DNA from: Trichuris trichiura
Taxonomy: Eukaryota > Nematoda > Enoplea > Trichinellida > Trichuridae
Reading direction: 5' to 3'
Length of the DNA: 64,000 nucleotides
Assembly (NCBI GenBank): GCA_037903355.1
Contig: JBAJFE010000022.1
Location: forward strand, 1-64,000
Part shown: positions 12,831-25,430 of the stretch, one piece after another
How the letters are laid out: each line of letters starts with the position of its first letter
Numbering within the stretch: the first letter of the stretch is position 1
Position numbers and translations under genes: made by a program
The notes under the pieces: model-generated
Told to the model about the DNA's origin: nothing
Databases searched by the model: none
What the model saw: the letters and a program-made list of their open reading frames with translations, nothing else

Positions 12831-13197
12831 CAGACTTTAGAAGAGGAACTTTAGACGATCACGGTCATCAAGAGATATAATGGCGTCGAGGAGTCGTACG
12901 GGAACCAACACAGCTGTCTAAGAGCTAGAACATTGCAGGATTATGTTTCTAGCGCTACTTTCCATATCGCCTCGAAAGGGAAATCGAAAGCAGGCCTCTG
13001 TTGCTGAGCCTTTCGTTTCCCATTCAGCTAAATGATGTTTGAAAGACGATCAAGGAAGACAGATTTTTAACAAATCTGACACTAACGATTACTGAAAGGA
13101 AACAGCGGAATGAAGATCATAACCGTAAACGATCTTTTCACATATCGGTACATTAAAGGAAAAGATAAGGGAATTAGGAATGTCTCTTAAATTTTAT
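12831..13197. other. Spacer between satellite and transporter-like fragments
   Basis: Unique sequence within the duplicated unit, matched at about 19780-20178. No coding segment is recognised. Confidence 0.4.
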
Positions 13198-13310
13198 TTA
13201 AAGAACAAAAAGGTCACCCAATATCTACTCCATAATCTGAAGCGACAAACTCTTAGTTTCGGAGGACAAACGTTAAAGCATCTTGTACGTAGTTGAATGC
13301 AGTTGTTCGA
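13198..13310 (-). pseudogene. Decayed C-terminal exon of MFS-like transporter (unit 1)
   Basis: Read on the minus strand, this encodes RLSSETKSLSLQ and, after an in-frame stop, ILGDLF with a terminator in the same place as its better-preserved neighbour at 14610-14716. Upstream residues TAFNYVQDAL match the neighbour's TGFNFVRNAM. The internal stop and a 1-nt frame slip before RLSS mark it as dead. The PETKG-type motif is typical of the tail after the last membrane helix of sugar transporters. Its identical stop in the second unit (20179-20291) shows that the lesion predates the large duplication. Confidence 0.55.
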
Positions 13311-14609
13311 ACCTTTATGCAGAAGAAACTGAGCTAAACGTAAGTCAGCGATTCAAAGAACATAAGAAACATTTAATCTGGTTTAAATGTACTCATTTGA
13401 GGAGCAATGTCTCGCCGGTTTAACACATTGAGCATTATAACAAAAAATTACATACGTACATTCATGAAAAACGCTTACCAGGGGCGACATGATTAAGAAA
13501 AATTCAGTCTGCAAGAATTACTAAACCGACGCGGCCAATAAACAACCCAACCATGATTCCTCGTTATTGCTATTTTTGAAAATCATAAACGCTGATAAGA
13601 AAATTCTGCTGTGCGGAAAGAACTGCATCGCAAAATTGCGCTGTTCTACAGCATATGGAGAATCACATTGAACATGAAAACGATTAGAGTCTCAGCTACA
13701 GGGTGAATAATTTGACCAATCAGTCAATGAAAAAAATGGAAACGTAAAGAGTGGTTATAAGTTCGTACTCTAATAAATCATAGCAAGAGAAAACCAACCC
13801 TTTTGTCCCTATAAGCTGAAAAAAATTGTACTCTCCCGCCTAATTCACACTCTATCGGTCGACATTCTCTTCGACGTTATTTGCTACGAGAACGAAATAA
13901 ATTGCAGGGCGCAAACGTCACCGGAAGGCTTCATTGTCGAATCAGGAACTCTTTCGCGTCACCTCTGTTTTCTTCTCTGCCGTGTTTTGATCCGCAATTT
14001 TCTTTTACAGGTCAGCGAGCTCGACTATGAGAATGCGGTGCGTACTCCAGTATCCTCACCGATATAATAATTAGTTTGGTACTGTTAATGTCATTAATTT
14101 TAGCACCGCTGAGGATGGGTCGCGCGCGGCCTGAAACCTACGGAATCTTTTTAAAAGTTCTGTATTTTAACGGGACGAATTGCGTAAGAAGAAACAATTG
14201 AAACATGAAAAAATGGCATATTTAAATTATGAAATATTTGTATTACAAACAAGCGTTTTTCAGAAGGAGAAAGCTTTTGTGCGAAATCTAGCATAAGCTG
14301 TGCTTCAGATGCGTACCTGATCCTCCACTATTACCATCTCCGAGCCGTAACTACGGACTCTATACAAGACGTATTAGTTCAAAGTTAATACAGCAGAATG
14401 AATTTATTCTCGAAGAACTAAATTATCTCTGAAAGACGCTCAAGGAAGACGGATTTTCGACAAACCTGATAGAATAGATCACTGATAAAAGATTCAGCCG
14501 TCGGCAGTTTTCTACAGAGGGGTGAACACCAATTCCTTACTTGATTCTTCTACGATATCGCTAGATTACGGGAAAGATGAAACAACTGGGAAAGCCTCTT
14601 GAATTTCAA

Positions 14610-15270
14610 TTAGAGTTCAAAAAGATCACCCAATATCTGTCCCATATTGCGAAGTGACAAACCCTTAGTTTCGGGGGATAACCGCATGGCATTACGTACG
14701 AAATTGAATCCAGTTGCTCAGTGGAAACACTAGCACAGACTAATCTTGCGCTGAAGACGGGAACCGTGTCCTCCTGAAAGCTGCGCTTAATGAAAGTTTT
14801 CACGGGATCGAAATTCCATACTTCAATTACGCAATAAGTACTTATAGTGTTATAGTTTTCTATAGAGAGTTATGGATCAGACCGACGAAAAAATATAGCA
14901 TCGAATTGCACTATTTTTTTAAAAAGACGAAGAAAAAGAAAAGAATTACAATCTTGTTACAAGGTACGATAAGTTTAAAAACTTTAAACAAAACATAGGC
15001 ATAATCAACAACATTCTGCAAGGTTAGAAAGGTAACTATTGTAAAAACAATTCTACGAGTTTTTCAGCTGAAACATTACGCAAGAACTTAGCAATAATCG
15101 AAAGGCGGAGTATTAACTACAGACTACTACGTAAACAATTTCGTAAGAAGCCTTGGATGACGTAGAGCAACTATCAATGTCAAGCTTACCTTGATACGAC
15201 ATGGGACAGCTTGCGTTGAATTACTGATCCTTCGTCTAAATGCACCGCGACCAAAACCAAATACAGATAA
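14610..15270 (-). CDS. MFS sugar-transporter-like C-terminal exons (unit 1, partial)
   Basis: The last exon (14716 down to 14610) ends in a stop and contains MRLSPETKGLSLRNMGQIL. PETKG followed by a helix-forming tail is the hallmark of the C terminus of facilitated sugar transporters in the major facilitator superfamily. The residues before it (FNFVRNAM) are kept in all copies, including the pseudogenes, which supports this frame over the overlapping one. Upstream on the same strand is a segment near 15050-14880 with a hydrophobic stretch. Another, at about 15270-15190, ends in a good donor AAG|GTAAGC. I cannot assemble a full transporter of 450-500 residues, because the space up to the unit edge is too short. 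This is a partial gene or a gene remnant. Confidence 0.45.
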
Positions 15271-15658
15271 GAAAAGTATGCAGGTTCAGCTATCGACAAC
15301 CTGACCGTATTTTGAAATTTTAAAATATTTAACGTGGCAAAGTTGAAGATTCTTTAGCTGCAAAACTGTTATTTCGTGTTTTCATTGACTGTTCACTCAT
15401 CAGCTTTTTCACCGACATTCGAGAAGCGATTCCATATTTTTTTCATTCCACGACGTGTTCAATTCTTGGTATCTCTTCCGCGTAAACAGTGCTTGAACGC
15501 TACAGAACTCTTACTAAGCTGTATTTTTTCGCCATTCCACTCATACAGGGGAACTTCAGTCACCTTTACCGCTTTAAACATACACAAATTCTCCGGCGTT
15601 TTTGTTTTCTGCTTCACCTGAATGTAGCAGCGAAGGAGAATTTAAAAGTAGCTTTAAG

Positions 15659-15728
15659 TTGAGTTGTTGTAGTGGTAGTATTGCATACAGAATACAGCAA
15701 CTTGTAGAGCAACTTATTGAGTTGTTGT
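15659..15728. repeat. Duplication junction with short repeats
   Basis: Sequence joining the two large copies, built from GAGTTGTTGTAGTG and GCATACAG words. It replaces the right-hand extension that copies 2 and 3 share after AGCTTTAAGCTGACGG, so it marks a rearrangement breakpoint. Confidence 0.6.
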
Positions 15729-17349
15729 AGTGCATACAGCAATTTACAACCACAAAAACCATAGCAACTAATAAAAGAATTGAAAGAGGCTTTGTTCTTA
15801 AAACAAATTTACTTTTTGATGTTCCTTCTTTAATGGGGAACTAAATTACTGGTTTTCACGGGTGTATTCGTTTTCATGTTGGGTATACGTCACTTATTAT
15901 CCTTAGGAATTTGAATGACAAACTTGCGGTAGATTTCGTGAACGGTCGGTTTCATGGGCAACTATCAATCGTCATTGAAAAAGAAAAATAAATTTTGGCT
16001 GGTTTTCCGGGCAAACTACATAACACATGAAAAACTTCCAAATAACTGCGTGCATTACTCCATTATTGTACTATTCAAAAAGATACGACGTATTGTTTTC
16101 TCATCTTTTCTTACCAAGTAGAGCTTTCAGGGCGGATTGTTGCTCGTCATTAACGCTGATTCAAAGGACCTTCGACAGGGTGCGATAAACCCTAAATCTC
16201 AACTTAATAAGAAAACATTAGCAACAATAATTACATGTCTAAATATAAGTTGTGCTTTTACGGAAACGTTATATTCAGAATCAAATAGAATCACGGTTTA
16301 AGAGTTTTTATCCTAAAGGATTTATATTCACAGCTATCCATTGTAGGTGGGAATTAACTGGTGAAAGTTTGTTGAAATGTCAATTATTTTCCAGTTTCTG
16401 ATTTGGCCATCGTTTAAACTCTGTTTAAACCCGTTGAAGTTTGTATGTAGTGTGGTATGCTCCATGTTGGCACAAAATTGTCTTCGATAATTTTTTCTTC
16501 CTTCTTTTCTACCGTTTTGTTTCTGAGATTTTGTTCCTTCTTTCTCTTTCCCTTCGTTCGCATTCTTCTACCTTGTTCCTTTCCTTCTTCTTTAATAGAC
16601 ATTCGTCGTTTCCTTTCTTCTTTCTCATCTTTCTCATGGCGCTTTCTATGCTTCCTTTCCGTCTTTTATATCATCCTGGTTTCTACGGCTTTCTTCTTCC
16701 ATCGCTTTATTCTTGTCCACTTGCCACTATGAATTGTATTCATTTGCGTTTCGTTCATTATTCTTTTGTTCTTTCTTTACCTCAATTTTACTGTATTCTT
16801 AAATTTTCGAGCAAACAGCACAGTTGTTCACCTTAACTGTTTGCTTCTATGCTCATACCTTTTATACACCGTCAGCTTCAAAATGTTTAAACAGAGCTTA
16901 AACGATGAGCACTTTTGAAACTGGAAAATAATTCGCAATACCCACTTTTTTGAAAACATTTACTTTAAATCTAAAACTGAAAGAAATCTATCATTCTCTT
17001 CTATAATTAATCCACGCTATACCGTTTACGTGCGTTACTTTTCACGTTTAACTGCAAATACATAACATTACCCCGACGATGACAAAATAGCCTTTCAAGT
17101 CAGAGTGACTCGCTTTCTTTTCACGCAATTCTCACATTCAGCCGCAGTCAACATGCACCTTTTTTTCCAAATGAAACAAATTTACGCACAGTTAAAATAT
17201 GACGTCTGATTTTGACGTGGCTTCTTTTGACGCAAAAGTGAAAAGACGTTCCGTATCCGTTTGGCCCACCTTTTTGTGACGCGAAACTGTTTCACGCAGC
17301 CACCAGTAGCTTTCTCGCAGACAAAAAACTTGTCCACGCGCTACGGAGG

Positions 17350-19790
17350 CCTCATCAATATTTTTGAAAATAGTGGTACCTGCTTTTCCTTTAAATACTG
17401 TACCATTAATCCAAAAACTAGCATTTTATCGTATTTCCAGCTGTCCGTTGCTCGCACAAGCACTGAAAAATCGGAATGGCACTAACCGTAAGTACAGGGC
17501 CACTATATTAGCTAGTTAAAAGTTCCTGCATGCGCCCCTCTGAATATACAAGTGCGGCTCCATTGGAGCACCACTATTAAGACAATTGGCAGATTCCAAA
17601 GCTCCATAGCGGGACAGCACAGCCATCAGTTGGCAATACGCATTAAGGAATACGATTGTGGCAGCAACTTTCCATTTCGTTTCGGATGAAGCGATGGCGC
17701 AAAAAACTGCTTCGTTCGCGCTCAGCCTTTCCTTGTCCTTGTCGCAGAAGAGTTTTGACGCGTCTGTAGCCGTCTCGAAAATAAAACCGTTCTCCTGCGA
17801 GCGTTAGACGGCTAGTGACTATTTGTGAAAATACTACTCCCTTCTTATCGTTAACCTACTGTACGAAAAATGTAAAACCAGAATTTTTTCACATCGCCAG
17901 CATCCCGTAGCCCAAACGATCTCGGAAGAATCCGTACTATGCTCTATATAAGTATGGGCCTATGATACTCCCTACTTAAACTACTTCGTCCATGCGCGCC
18001 CAGGCTATTCAAGAGCGGTTTTGGTCAAACACCGCCCCAACCGAAACCTATAGCTTCCAGAAGCCAGAATAATGCAGGAATACGTTTATGCCGGCTGCGT
18101 TAGATTTGGATTCAAATGAAGCCATCGCGCAAAAAAAGGGGGTCATTATAGTTCTGCGTTTCCGTTCCCATAACAGAGAACCGATACTGCGCTACTGAAG
18201 CGCTTTCGCACACAGAACATTAGTCGGGCGCGCAGAGGGAGGCCTATGAGTATTTTTGAAAAACGTGGTACCTGCTTTTCGTACATCTACTGTACGAAGA
18301 AGGAAATTTCGCCTATTTCAAGCCTCCCTGGCTGGAAAACTTCGAATGCTGCTCTCCATAAGTATAGGAACATAATACTCGCTACGTAAAGTTGTTCGTC
18401 CATGCGCGGCCAGTGCATAGACCAGCGCCTTTCGTCGATAACCGCGACAAACAAAACTAACAGCTTCCAAAGTCTCTATCCGACCCAGAGCATCCACTTA
18501 GCAGCAAGGAGGATGCATCGAACACGTTTTTGAGCACTCCTTTCGATTTAGTCTCAAATGAAGCCATCGCGCAGAAACACAGGCTCCCTGTCGGCCCGCG
18601 TATCAAATCCCACTCCGCAAGAAAGCTGCAGCGCTACTACAGCCCCCTAGCTCACAAAAAACTTTTCCGCCGCGCATGCGACGTCTAATTAGGAATTTTG
18701 AGAATACTGGTACCTGCTTTTCGTTCATCTACTGTACGAAGAATGTAAAAAGACTCGCTTTCATGTTTCTGCTCTCCCGTTGCACAAATGAGCTCCAAAA
18801 AACGGGAATATGGCTCTGCGTAGGTATACGCGCATAATATTCAGCAGTTAAACTTCTTCATTACCGTGCCCCAAGGGCAAGGAAAAACAGCTTCAGTGAA
18901 ACACCGCCATCAGGAAGTCTAACAGCTTCTAAGACTCGTACGCGACTCAACACAGCTGTATAAAAGCTAGTACGGTGCATGATTTGGTTTCTGCGACCAC
19001 TTTGCATTTCTGCTCGGATGATGGGATCACGCGCAAAAACAGGGTGAGTTCCCCTCGGTGTTCCCGCTCCCACTTTGCAGGAGCATCATAGCGGCTCTAC
19101 GGTTTTTTCACGGACGAAAGACCTATCCGGCGCGCAGCGGACAGCCTGCGAGTATTGTTGAAAATATCGGTACCTGCGTTTCGTTCACCTACTGTATGAG
19201 GAATGTAAAAAAAGAATTATTTCTTGTTTTCGGCCGCGGATTGTCCAAACGAGCGACGAAAAATCTCAACATTGCTCTCCATAAGTATAGCGACATAATA
19301 TGCGCTAGCTAAAGTCCTTCCTCCATGCGCGCTGAATGTATAAAAGAGCGGCTTGCGTCGAACACCGCCAAGGGAACGAACGAAATCTATAGCTTCCAAA
19401 GTTTCTACGCGACCCAAAGTAGCTATTTAAAAAAAGGAATGATGCAGGAATACTTTCCTGCCCGCTGCTCTCTGTTTGTTTTCAAATGAAACCATCGCGC
19501 AGGAAAATAGTCTCGTTACCGGTCGGCACTTCCGTTCCCACTCCGCAGAACCATTACAAATCCACTGTAGCCATCTCGCCGACAAAAGATTTCTCCAACG
19601 CGCAGGGGACGGCCTGTGAGTATTTTTGAAACTATCGCCACCTGCTTTTCGTTCATCTACTGTACGAAAAGCGTAAAAAGAGAAGTTTTTCATATTTTCG
19701 GCTTTCCGTTCATTACTTCGCCTCTGAAAACTAGGAATATGGCTCCGCTTAACTATAGGCGCATACTATTCGCCAGTTAAACTACGTCTT
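17350..19790. repeat. Satellite of about 445 bp, about 6 units (copy 2)
   Basis: Units start near 17360, 17818, 18246, 18690, 19149 and 19617, with the same ordered words as in copy 1. The sixth unit is present here and missing from copy 1, which indicates unit gain or loss after the duplication. Confidence 0.85.
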
Positions 19791-20178
19791 CTAGGTGCCT
19801 CCAGGTTTTAGAAGAGCAACTTTAGACGATCACGGCCATCAACAGATATAATGGCGTCGAGGAGTCGTACAGGAACCAACACAGCTGTCTAAAATATAGA
19901 ACATTTCAGGATTATGTTTCTGGCGCTACTTTCCATATCGCATCGAAAGGGAAAGCGATCGCTCAGAAAAGCAGGCCGCTGTTGCTGAGCCTTTCGTTTC
20001 CCATTCAGCTAAATGATCTTTGAAAGATGATCAAGGAAGACAGATTTTTAACAAATCTCACACTAACGATCACTGAAAAGAAACAGCGGAATGAAAACCA
20101 TAACCGTAAACGATCTTTCCAGATATCGGTACATTAGAGGAAAAGATAAGGGGATTAGGAAAGTCTCTTAAATTTTAT

Positions 20179-20291
20179 TTAAAGAACAAAAAGGTCACCC
20201 AATATCTACTCCATAATCTGAAGCGACAAACTCTTAGTTTCAGAGGACAAACGTTAAAGCATCTTGTACGTAGTTGAATGCAGCTGTTCGA
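20179..20291 (-). pseudogene. Decayed C-terminal exon of MFS-like transporter (unit 2)
   Basis: Duplicate of 13198-13310. It keeps the SSETK-type motif followed by the same in-frame stop before ILGDLF. Confidence 0.5.
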
Positions 20292-21534
20292 ACCTTTATG
20301 CAGAAGAAACTGAGCTAAACGTAACTGAGCGATTCAAAGAACATAAGAAACATTTAATGTGGTTTAAATTTACTCATTTGAGGAGCAACGTCTCCCCGGT
20401 TTAACACACTGAGCATTATAACAAAAATTCAGTCTGCAAGAATTACTAAACCGACGCGGCCAATTAACAACCCATCCATGATCCCTCATTATTGCTATTT
20501 TTGAAAATCATAAACGCTGATAAGAAAATTCTGCTGTGCGGAAAGAACTGCATCGCAAAATTGCGCTGTTCTACAGCATATGGAGAATCACATTGAACAT
20601 GAAAACGATTAGACTCTCAGCTACAGGGTGAATAATTTGACCAATCAGTCAATGAAAAAAATGGAAACGTAAAGAATGGTTATAAGTTCGTACTCTAATA
20701 AATCATAGCAAGAGAAAACCAACCCTTTTGTCCCTATAAGCTGAAAAAATTTGTACTCTCCCGCCTAATTCACACTCTATCGGTCGACATTCTCTTCGAG
20801 GTTATTTGCTACGAGAACGAAATAAATTGCGTGCCGCAAACGTCACCGGAAGGCTTCCTTGTCGAATCAGGAACTGTTTCGCGTGACCTCTGTTTTCTTT
20901 TCTCCCATGTTTTGATCCGCCATTTTCTTTTAGAAGTCAGCGAGCTCCACTATGAGAATGCGGTGCGTACTCCAGTCTCCACACCGATATAATAATTAGT
21001 TTGGTACTGTTAATGTCATTAATCTAAGCACCACTGAGGACGGGTCGCGCGCGGCCTGAAACCTACGGAATCTTATTAAAAGTTTTGTATTTTAACGGGA
21101 CGAATTCCGTAAGAAGAAACAATTGAAACATGAAAAGATGGCATATTTAAATTATGAAATATTTGTATTACAAGCAAGCGTTTTTCAGAAGGAGAAAGCT
21201 TTTGTGCGAAATCTAGCATAAGCTATGCTTCAGATGCGTTCCTGATCCTCCACTATTACTATCTCCGAGCCGTAACTACAGACTCTATGCAAGACGTATT
21301 AGTTCAAAGTTAATACAGCACAATGAATTTATTCTTGAAGAACTAAATTATCTCTGAAAGACGTTCAAGGAAGACGGATTTTCGACAAACCTGATAGAAT
21401 AGATCACTGATAAAAGATTCTGCCGTCGGCAGTTTTCTACAGGGGAGTGAACACCAATGCCTTACTTGATTCTTCTACGCTATCGCTAGATTACGGGAAA
21501 GATGAAACAACTGGGAAAGTCTCTTGATTTTCAA

Positions 21535-22200
21535 TTAGAGTCCAAAAAGATTACCCAGTATCTGTCCCATATTCTGAACCGACAACCCCTTAGTTTCGGG
21601 GGATAACCGCATGGCATTACGTACGAAATTGAATCCAGTTGCTCAGTGGGAACACTAGCACAGACTAATCTTGCGCTGAAGACGGGAACGGTGCCCTCCT
21701 GAAAGCTGCGCTTAATGAAAGTTTTCACGGGATCCAAATTCCATACTTCAATTACGCAATAAGTACTTATAGTGTTATAGTTTTCTATAGAGAGTTATGG
21801 ATCAGACCGACGAAAAAATATAGCGTCGAATTGCACTATTTTTTTAAAAAGACAGAAAAAGAAAAGAATTACAATCTTGTTACAAGGTACGATAAGTTTA
21901 AAAAGTTTAAGCAAAACATAGGCATAATCAACAAGATTCATGCACGTTAGAAAGGTAACTACTGTAAAAACAATTCTACGAGTTTTTTCAGCTGAAACAT
22001 TACGCAAGAACTTAGCAATAATCGAAAGGCGGAGTATTAACTACAGACTACTACGTAAACAATTTCGTACAAAGGCTTGGATGACGTAGAGCAACTATCA
22101 ATGTCAAGCTTACCTTGATACGACATGGGACAGCTTGCGTTGAATTACTGATCCTTCGTCTAAATGCACCGCGACCAAAACCGAATACCGATAAGAAAAG
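21535..22200 (-). CDS. MFS sugar-transporter-like C-terminal exons (unit 2, partial)
   Basis: The last exon (21641 down to 21535) contains MRLSPETKGLSVQNMGQIL and ends in a stop at the same place as unit 1. Compared with unit 1, several residues after PETKG differ (LR to VQ, D to N, E to G) while the motif itself is kept. Upstream segments match those of unit 1, including the AAG|GTAAGC donor near 22112. The N-terminal part of the transporter is not found. Confidence 0.42.
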
Positions 22201-22582
22201 TATGCAGGTTCAGCTACCGACAACCTGACCGTATTTTGAAATTTTAAAGTATTTAACGTGGCAAAATTGAAGATTCCTTAGCTGCAAAACTGTTATTTCG
22301 TGTTTTCATTGACTGTTCACTCATCAGCTTTTTCACCGACATTCGAGAAGCGATTCCATATTTTTTTCATTCCACGACGTGTTCAATTCTTGATATCTCT
22401 TGCGCGTAAACAGTGCTTGAACGCTACAGAACTCTTACTAAGCTGTATTTTTTCGCCATTCCACTCATACAGGGGAACTTCAGTCACCTTTACCGCTTTA
22501 AACGTACACAAATTCTCCGCCGTTTTTCTTTTCTGCTTCACGTGAATGTAGCAGCGAAGGAGAACTTAAAAGTAGCTTTAAG

Positions 22583-23097
22583 CTGACGGTTCAGGGTTTG
22601 TTTTCGCCCCAAAGGCTACGCTGGAAACTTGGACGGAGTTATAAAACAAAAGCCGACAAAGACTAAGAAGGGAAAAAAAGTAATGTCGTCGTTGTCGTCA
22701 TCGGCGTAACAGTGATTTCGGAAAATATTTATCCACAGGCGACGCGTCCATTTTCTCAATCTTCCGCGCAATGAGAGCTCAGTAAGTGTAGTGTGGTGTC
22801 AAATACTTCTCCTAAACAGACAGCGCTGTTCGCTGCTAGTAACATCTGATCAATTGGATCAGTCTTGCAAACGTTGTTATTGACAGGTTCATATCAAGAT
22901 TCGAACACTGTCTAATACGAAAGATACAGAATATCAAAGCATCCAGTACCAATGTGAGGCAATCGACCAATGACAACTCCTGAAGGCGTATTTAAGAGGT
23001 CTTCAACATTCATAATGCATAATTTTAAACAATAGCTGTTACAGAGGTGCGCATCGAATTACTATTGAGTATTGCGTCTTTCATGAATGTCATAGTG
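22583..23097. other. No supported gene
   Basis: The first part (to about 22710) is shared with copy 3 at 25316-25430. The rest looks unique and I see nothing coding in it. Confidence 0.4.
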
Positions 23098-23251
23098 CAG
23101 TGTTTCTCAACGTGGGCCCTGGGGCCCCCCTGGGGGCCCTGGAAGATAATGGTGCAGGACATTGTCCCAATAAACGGTGGGCCCTTACAAGGATTAGGGG
23201 CCCTGACAAGGCCTAGGGGAGCCCTGGGGCAAAAAAGGTTGAGAAACTATG
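23098..23251. mobile_element. hAT-type MITE, 154 bp
   Basis: The left end reads CAGTGTTTCTCAACG and the right end, reverse-complemented, reads CATAGTTTCTCAACC, so the ends are 15-bp imperfect inverted repeats of the CAGNGNTTCTCAA class typical of hAT elements. Flanking 8-mers TCATAGTG (23090-23097) and CCATAGTG (23252-23259) form an 8-bp target duplication with one mismatch, the size expected for hAT. The interior is rich in GGGGCCCTGG. It has no transposase and is non-autonomous. Confidence 0.75.
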
Positions 23252-23962
23252 CCATAGTGGTTTCAAATGTTATTTCTTGTAATGGAAATGTCGAAATGTA
23301 CATGAAAGTTTTTTTGAAGGGTTGATACTTGCTGGTATGGGTCATATGACCAATAAATATTGTCAGATGCCTTAATCAACATCTATACCGTAACGGGCGA
23401 AAACAGACTTCATTTCCTTAATAGGAATAATTGGTTTCTCGTTGCTTTCGAAGCATTTTGCAAAAGAGAAAGCTGAACAATAGAACTTGCAGCAGCATCA
23501 ATGCCGCACGACTCTTGCATTGCGTGAATACGATTACATCTGATTCAAGTAAAGTCGAATATGTCCGGTTGATTAAAGAACAATTTGCAAAAAAACGTAC
23601 TTAAGTAAAACAGCAGTTCGTAACTGCACTCTCAAGTTGACTCTTTCGGTTGCCAGAATTCGCGTATCCTTCTCTTCTTAAACGTGCATCGCTGGATTCC
23701 TTTCACCGATTGCACGGTACGCGTTTCTGCCAAAAGCCAAAAGCCCATTTTTTCTTTGCTGTTTTACACACCAACAACTATTTCCCTATTCTTGTCAAAG
23801 GGATCAAAAAGTACAACTAATCGCTCTAATCAATCAGTGAATTCGGTGCCTACTAATTGCGCTTTACAAATAAAGCATATAATAAGTAAATTGGGAATAA
23901 TCTATAAAAGCCAACCCAAACTATTATGCTAATAATTTCATCATCAATCAATGAAACTACCA
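23252..23962. other. No supported gene; segment shared with 26537-26640
   Basis: No gene recognised. About 100 bp at 23856-23962 (around AATAATCTATAAAAGCCAA) is repeated at about 26537-26640, next to the RPA1 fragment. This is a small dispersed duplication. Confidence 0.4.
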
Positions 23963-25430
23963 TCAGATGCGTAGCTGATCCTCAACTATTACTATCTCCG
24001 AGCCGTAACTACAGACTCTATACAAGACGAATTAGTGCAGAATTAATACAGCACAATAAATTCATTTTCGAAGAACTAAATTATCTCTGAAAGACGTTCA
24101 AGGAAAACGGATTTTCGACAAACTAGATAGAACAGATCACTGATAAAAGATTCTGCCATTGGCAGTTTTCTACAGGAGATTGAGCGCCAATGCCATAACT
24201 GATTCTTCCACGATATCGCTAGATTATGAGAAAGATGAAACAATTGGGAAAGTCTCTTGAATTTCAATAAGAGTTCGAAAAGGCCACCTATAATCTGTCC
24301 CACATTCTGAACCGACAACCCCTTAGTTTCGGGGGATAACCGCATGGCATTACGTACGAAATTGAATCCAGCTGCTCAGTGGGAACAGTAGCACAGACTA
24401 ATCTTGCGCTGAAGACGGGAACGGTGCCCTCCTGAAAGCTGCGCTTAACGAAATTTTTCACGGGATCGAAATTCCGTGCTTCAATTACGCAATAAGTACT
24501 TATAGTGTTATAGTTGTTCTATAGAGAGTTATGGATCAGACCGACGAAAAAATATAGCATCGAATTGCACTATTTTTTTAAAAAGACGAAGAAAGAGAAA
24601 AATTACAATCTTGTTACAAGGTACGATAAGTTTAAAAACTTTAAACAAAACATAGGCAAAGTCAGCAACATTCATGAAGGTTCGAACGAGAACTATTGTA
24701 AAAACAATTCTACGAGTCTTTTCAGTTGAAACATTACGCAAGAACTTAGCAATAGTTGAAAGGCGGAGTATTAACTAGAGACTACTACGTTAGCAATTTC
24801 GTAAGAAGCCTTGGATGACGTAGAGCAACTATCAATGTCAAGCTTACCTTGATACGACATGGGACAGCTTGCGTTGAATTACTGATCCTTCGTCTAAATG
24901 CACCGTGACCAAAAGCAAATACCGACAAGAAGAGTATGCAGGTTCAGTTATCGATAACCTAACCGTATTTTGAGATTTTACAATATTTAAAGTAGCAAAG
25001 TTGAGGATTCTTCAACCGAAAAATTAATATTTCATGTTTTCATCGACTGCTCACGCATCAGCTTTCTCGCCGACATTCGAGAAACGATTCCATATTCTTC
25101 TTCATTTTACGACTTGATCAATTCTTGATATCTCTTTCGCGTAAACAATGCTTGAACGGTACAGAACTCTTACTAAGCTGTATTTTTTCGCCACTCCACT
25201 CATACAGGTGAACGACAGTCACTTTTACCGCTTTAAACGCACAAAAATGTTCCGCTCTTTTTCTTTGCTGGTTGATCTGAAAGTAGGAGCGGATGAGAAA
25301 TTAAAAGTAGCTTTAAGCTGACGGTTTTGAGTTTGCTTTCGCCCCAAAAGCTATGCAGGAAACTTGGACGGAGTAATAAAGCAAAAAACTGACAAAGACT
25401 AACAAGAGAAAAGTAATGTCGTGGTCGTAA
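23963..25430. repeat. Large segmental duplication, partial copy 3
   Basis: Matches 14308-15658 and 21238-22710, starting at CAGATGCGTA and running past the copy 1 breakpoint together with copy 2. It lacks the satellite of about 445 bp and the left two thirds of the unit. Confidence 0.85.
24076..24374 (-). CDS. MFS sugar-transporter-like C-terminal exon (copy 3, extended)
   Basis: Encodes MRLSPETKGLSVQNVGQII, as in the other copies. The terminator used in units 1 and 2 has changed here from TAA to TTA, so the frame runs on for about 60 codons to 24076, and that extension has no recognisable motif. This is either a drifting paralogue or a dead copy. Upstream segments on the same strand (about 24741-24530 and 24970-24850) correspond to those of the other units. 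Confidence 0.4.

Larger units (their letters stand above)
8999..15658. repeat. Large segmental duplication, copy 1 (about 6.7 kb)
   Basis: This block is repeated almost colinearly at 15729-22582. Shared landmarks, in order, are the thymine-rich segment near 9660-10060, the satellite of about 445 bp, the minus-strand transporter-like C-terminal exons and the segment ending in AGTAGCTTTAAG. Copies differ by scattered substitutions and indels; for example, copy 1 has about 70 extra bases near 13440-13510. The link between copies (15659-15728) is made of short repeats around GAGTTGTTGTAGTG. Confidence 0.9.
15729..22582. repeat. Large segmental duplication, copy 2 (about 6.85 kb)
   Basis: Colinear with 8999-15658. 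It differs by having an additional satellite unit (about 19617) and lacking the extra bases seen near 13440 in copy 1. Its right edge continues to about 22710 in common with copy 3 (23963-25430) but not with copy 1. Confidence 0.9.

Noticed and set aside
10680..19320. Spliced-leader RNA gene cluster in the satellite of about 445 bp
   Set aside because: A donor-like word is present, but no Sm-like site follows it at the usual distance and no conserved 22-nt leader precedes it.
23047..23325. 92-codon plus-strand frame
   Set aside because: It spans the hAT-type MITE and both flanks, so it cannot be an old gene.
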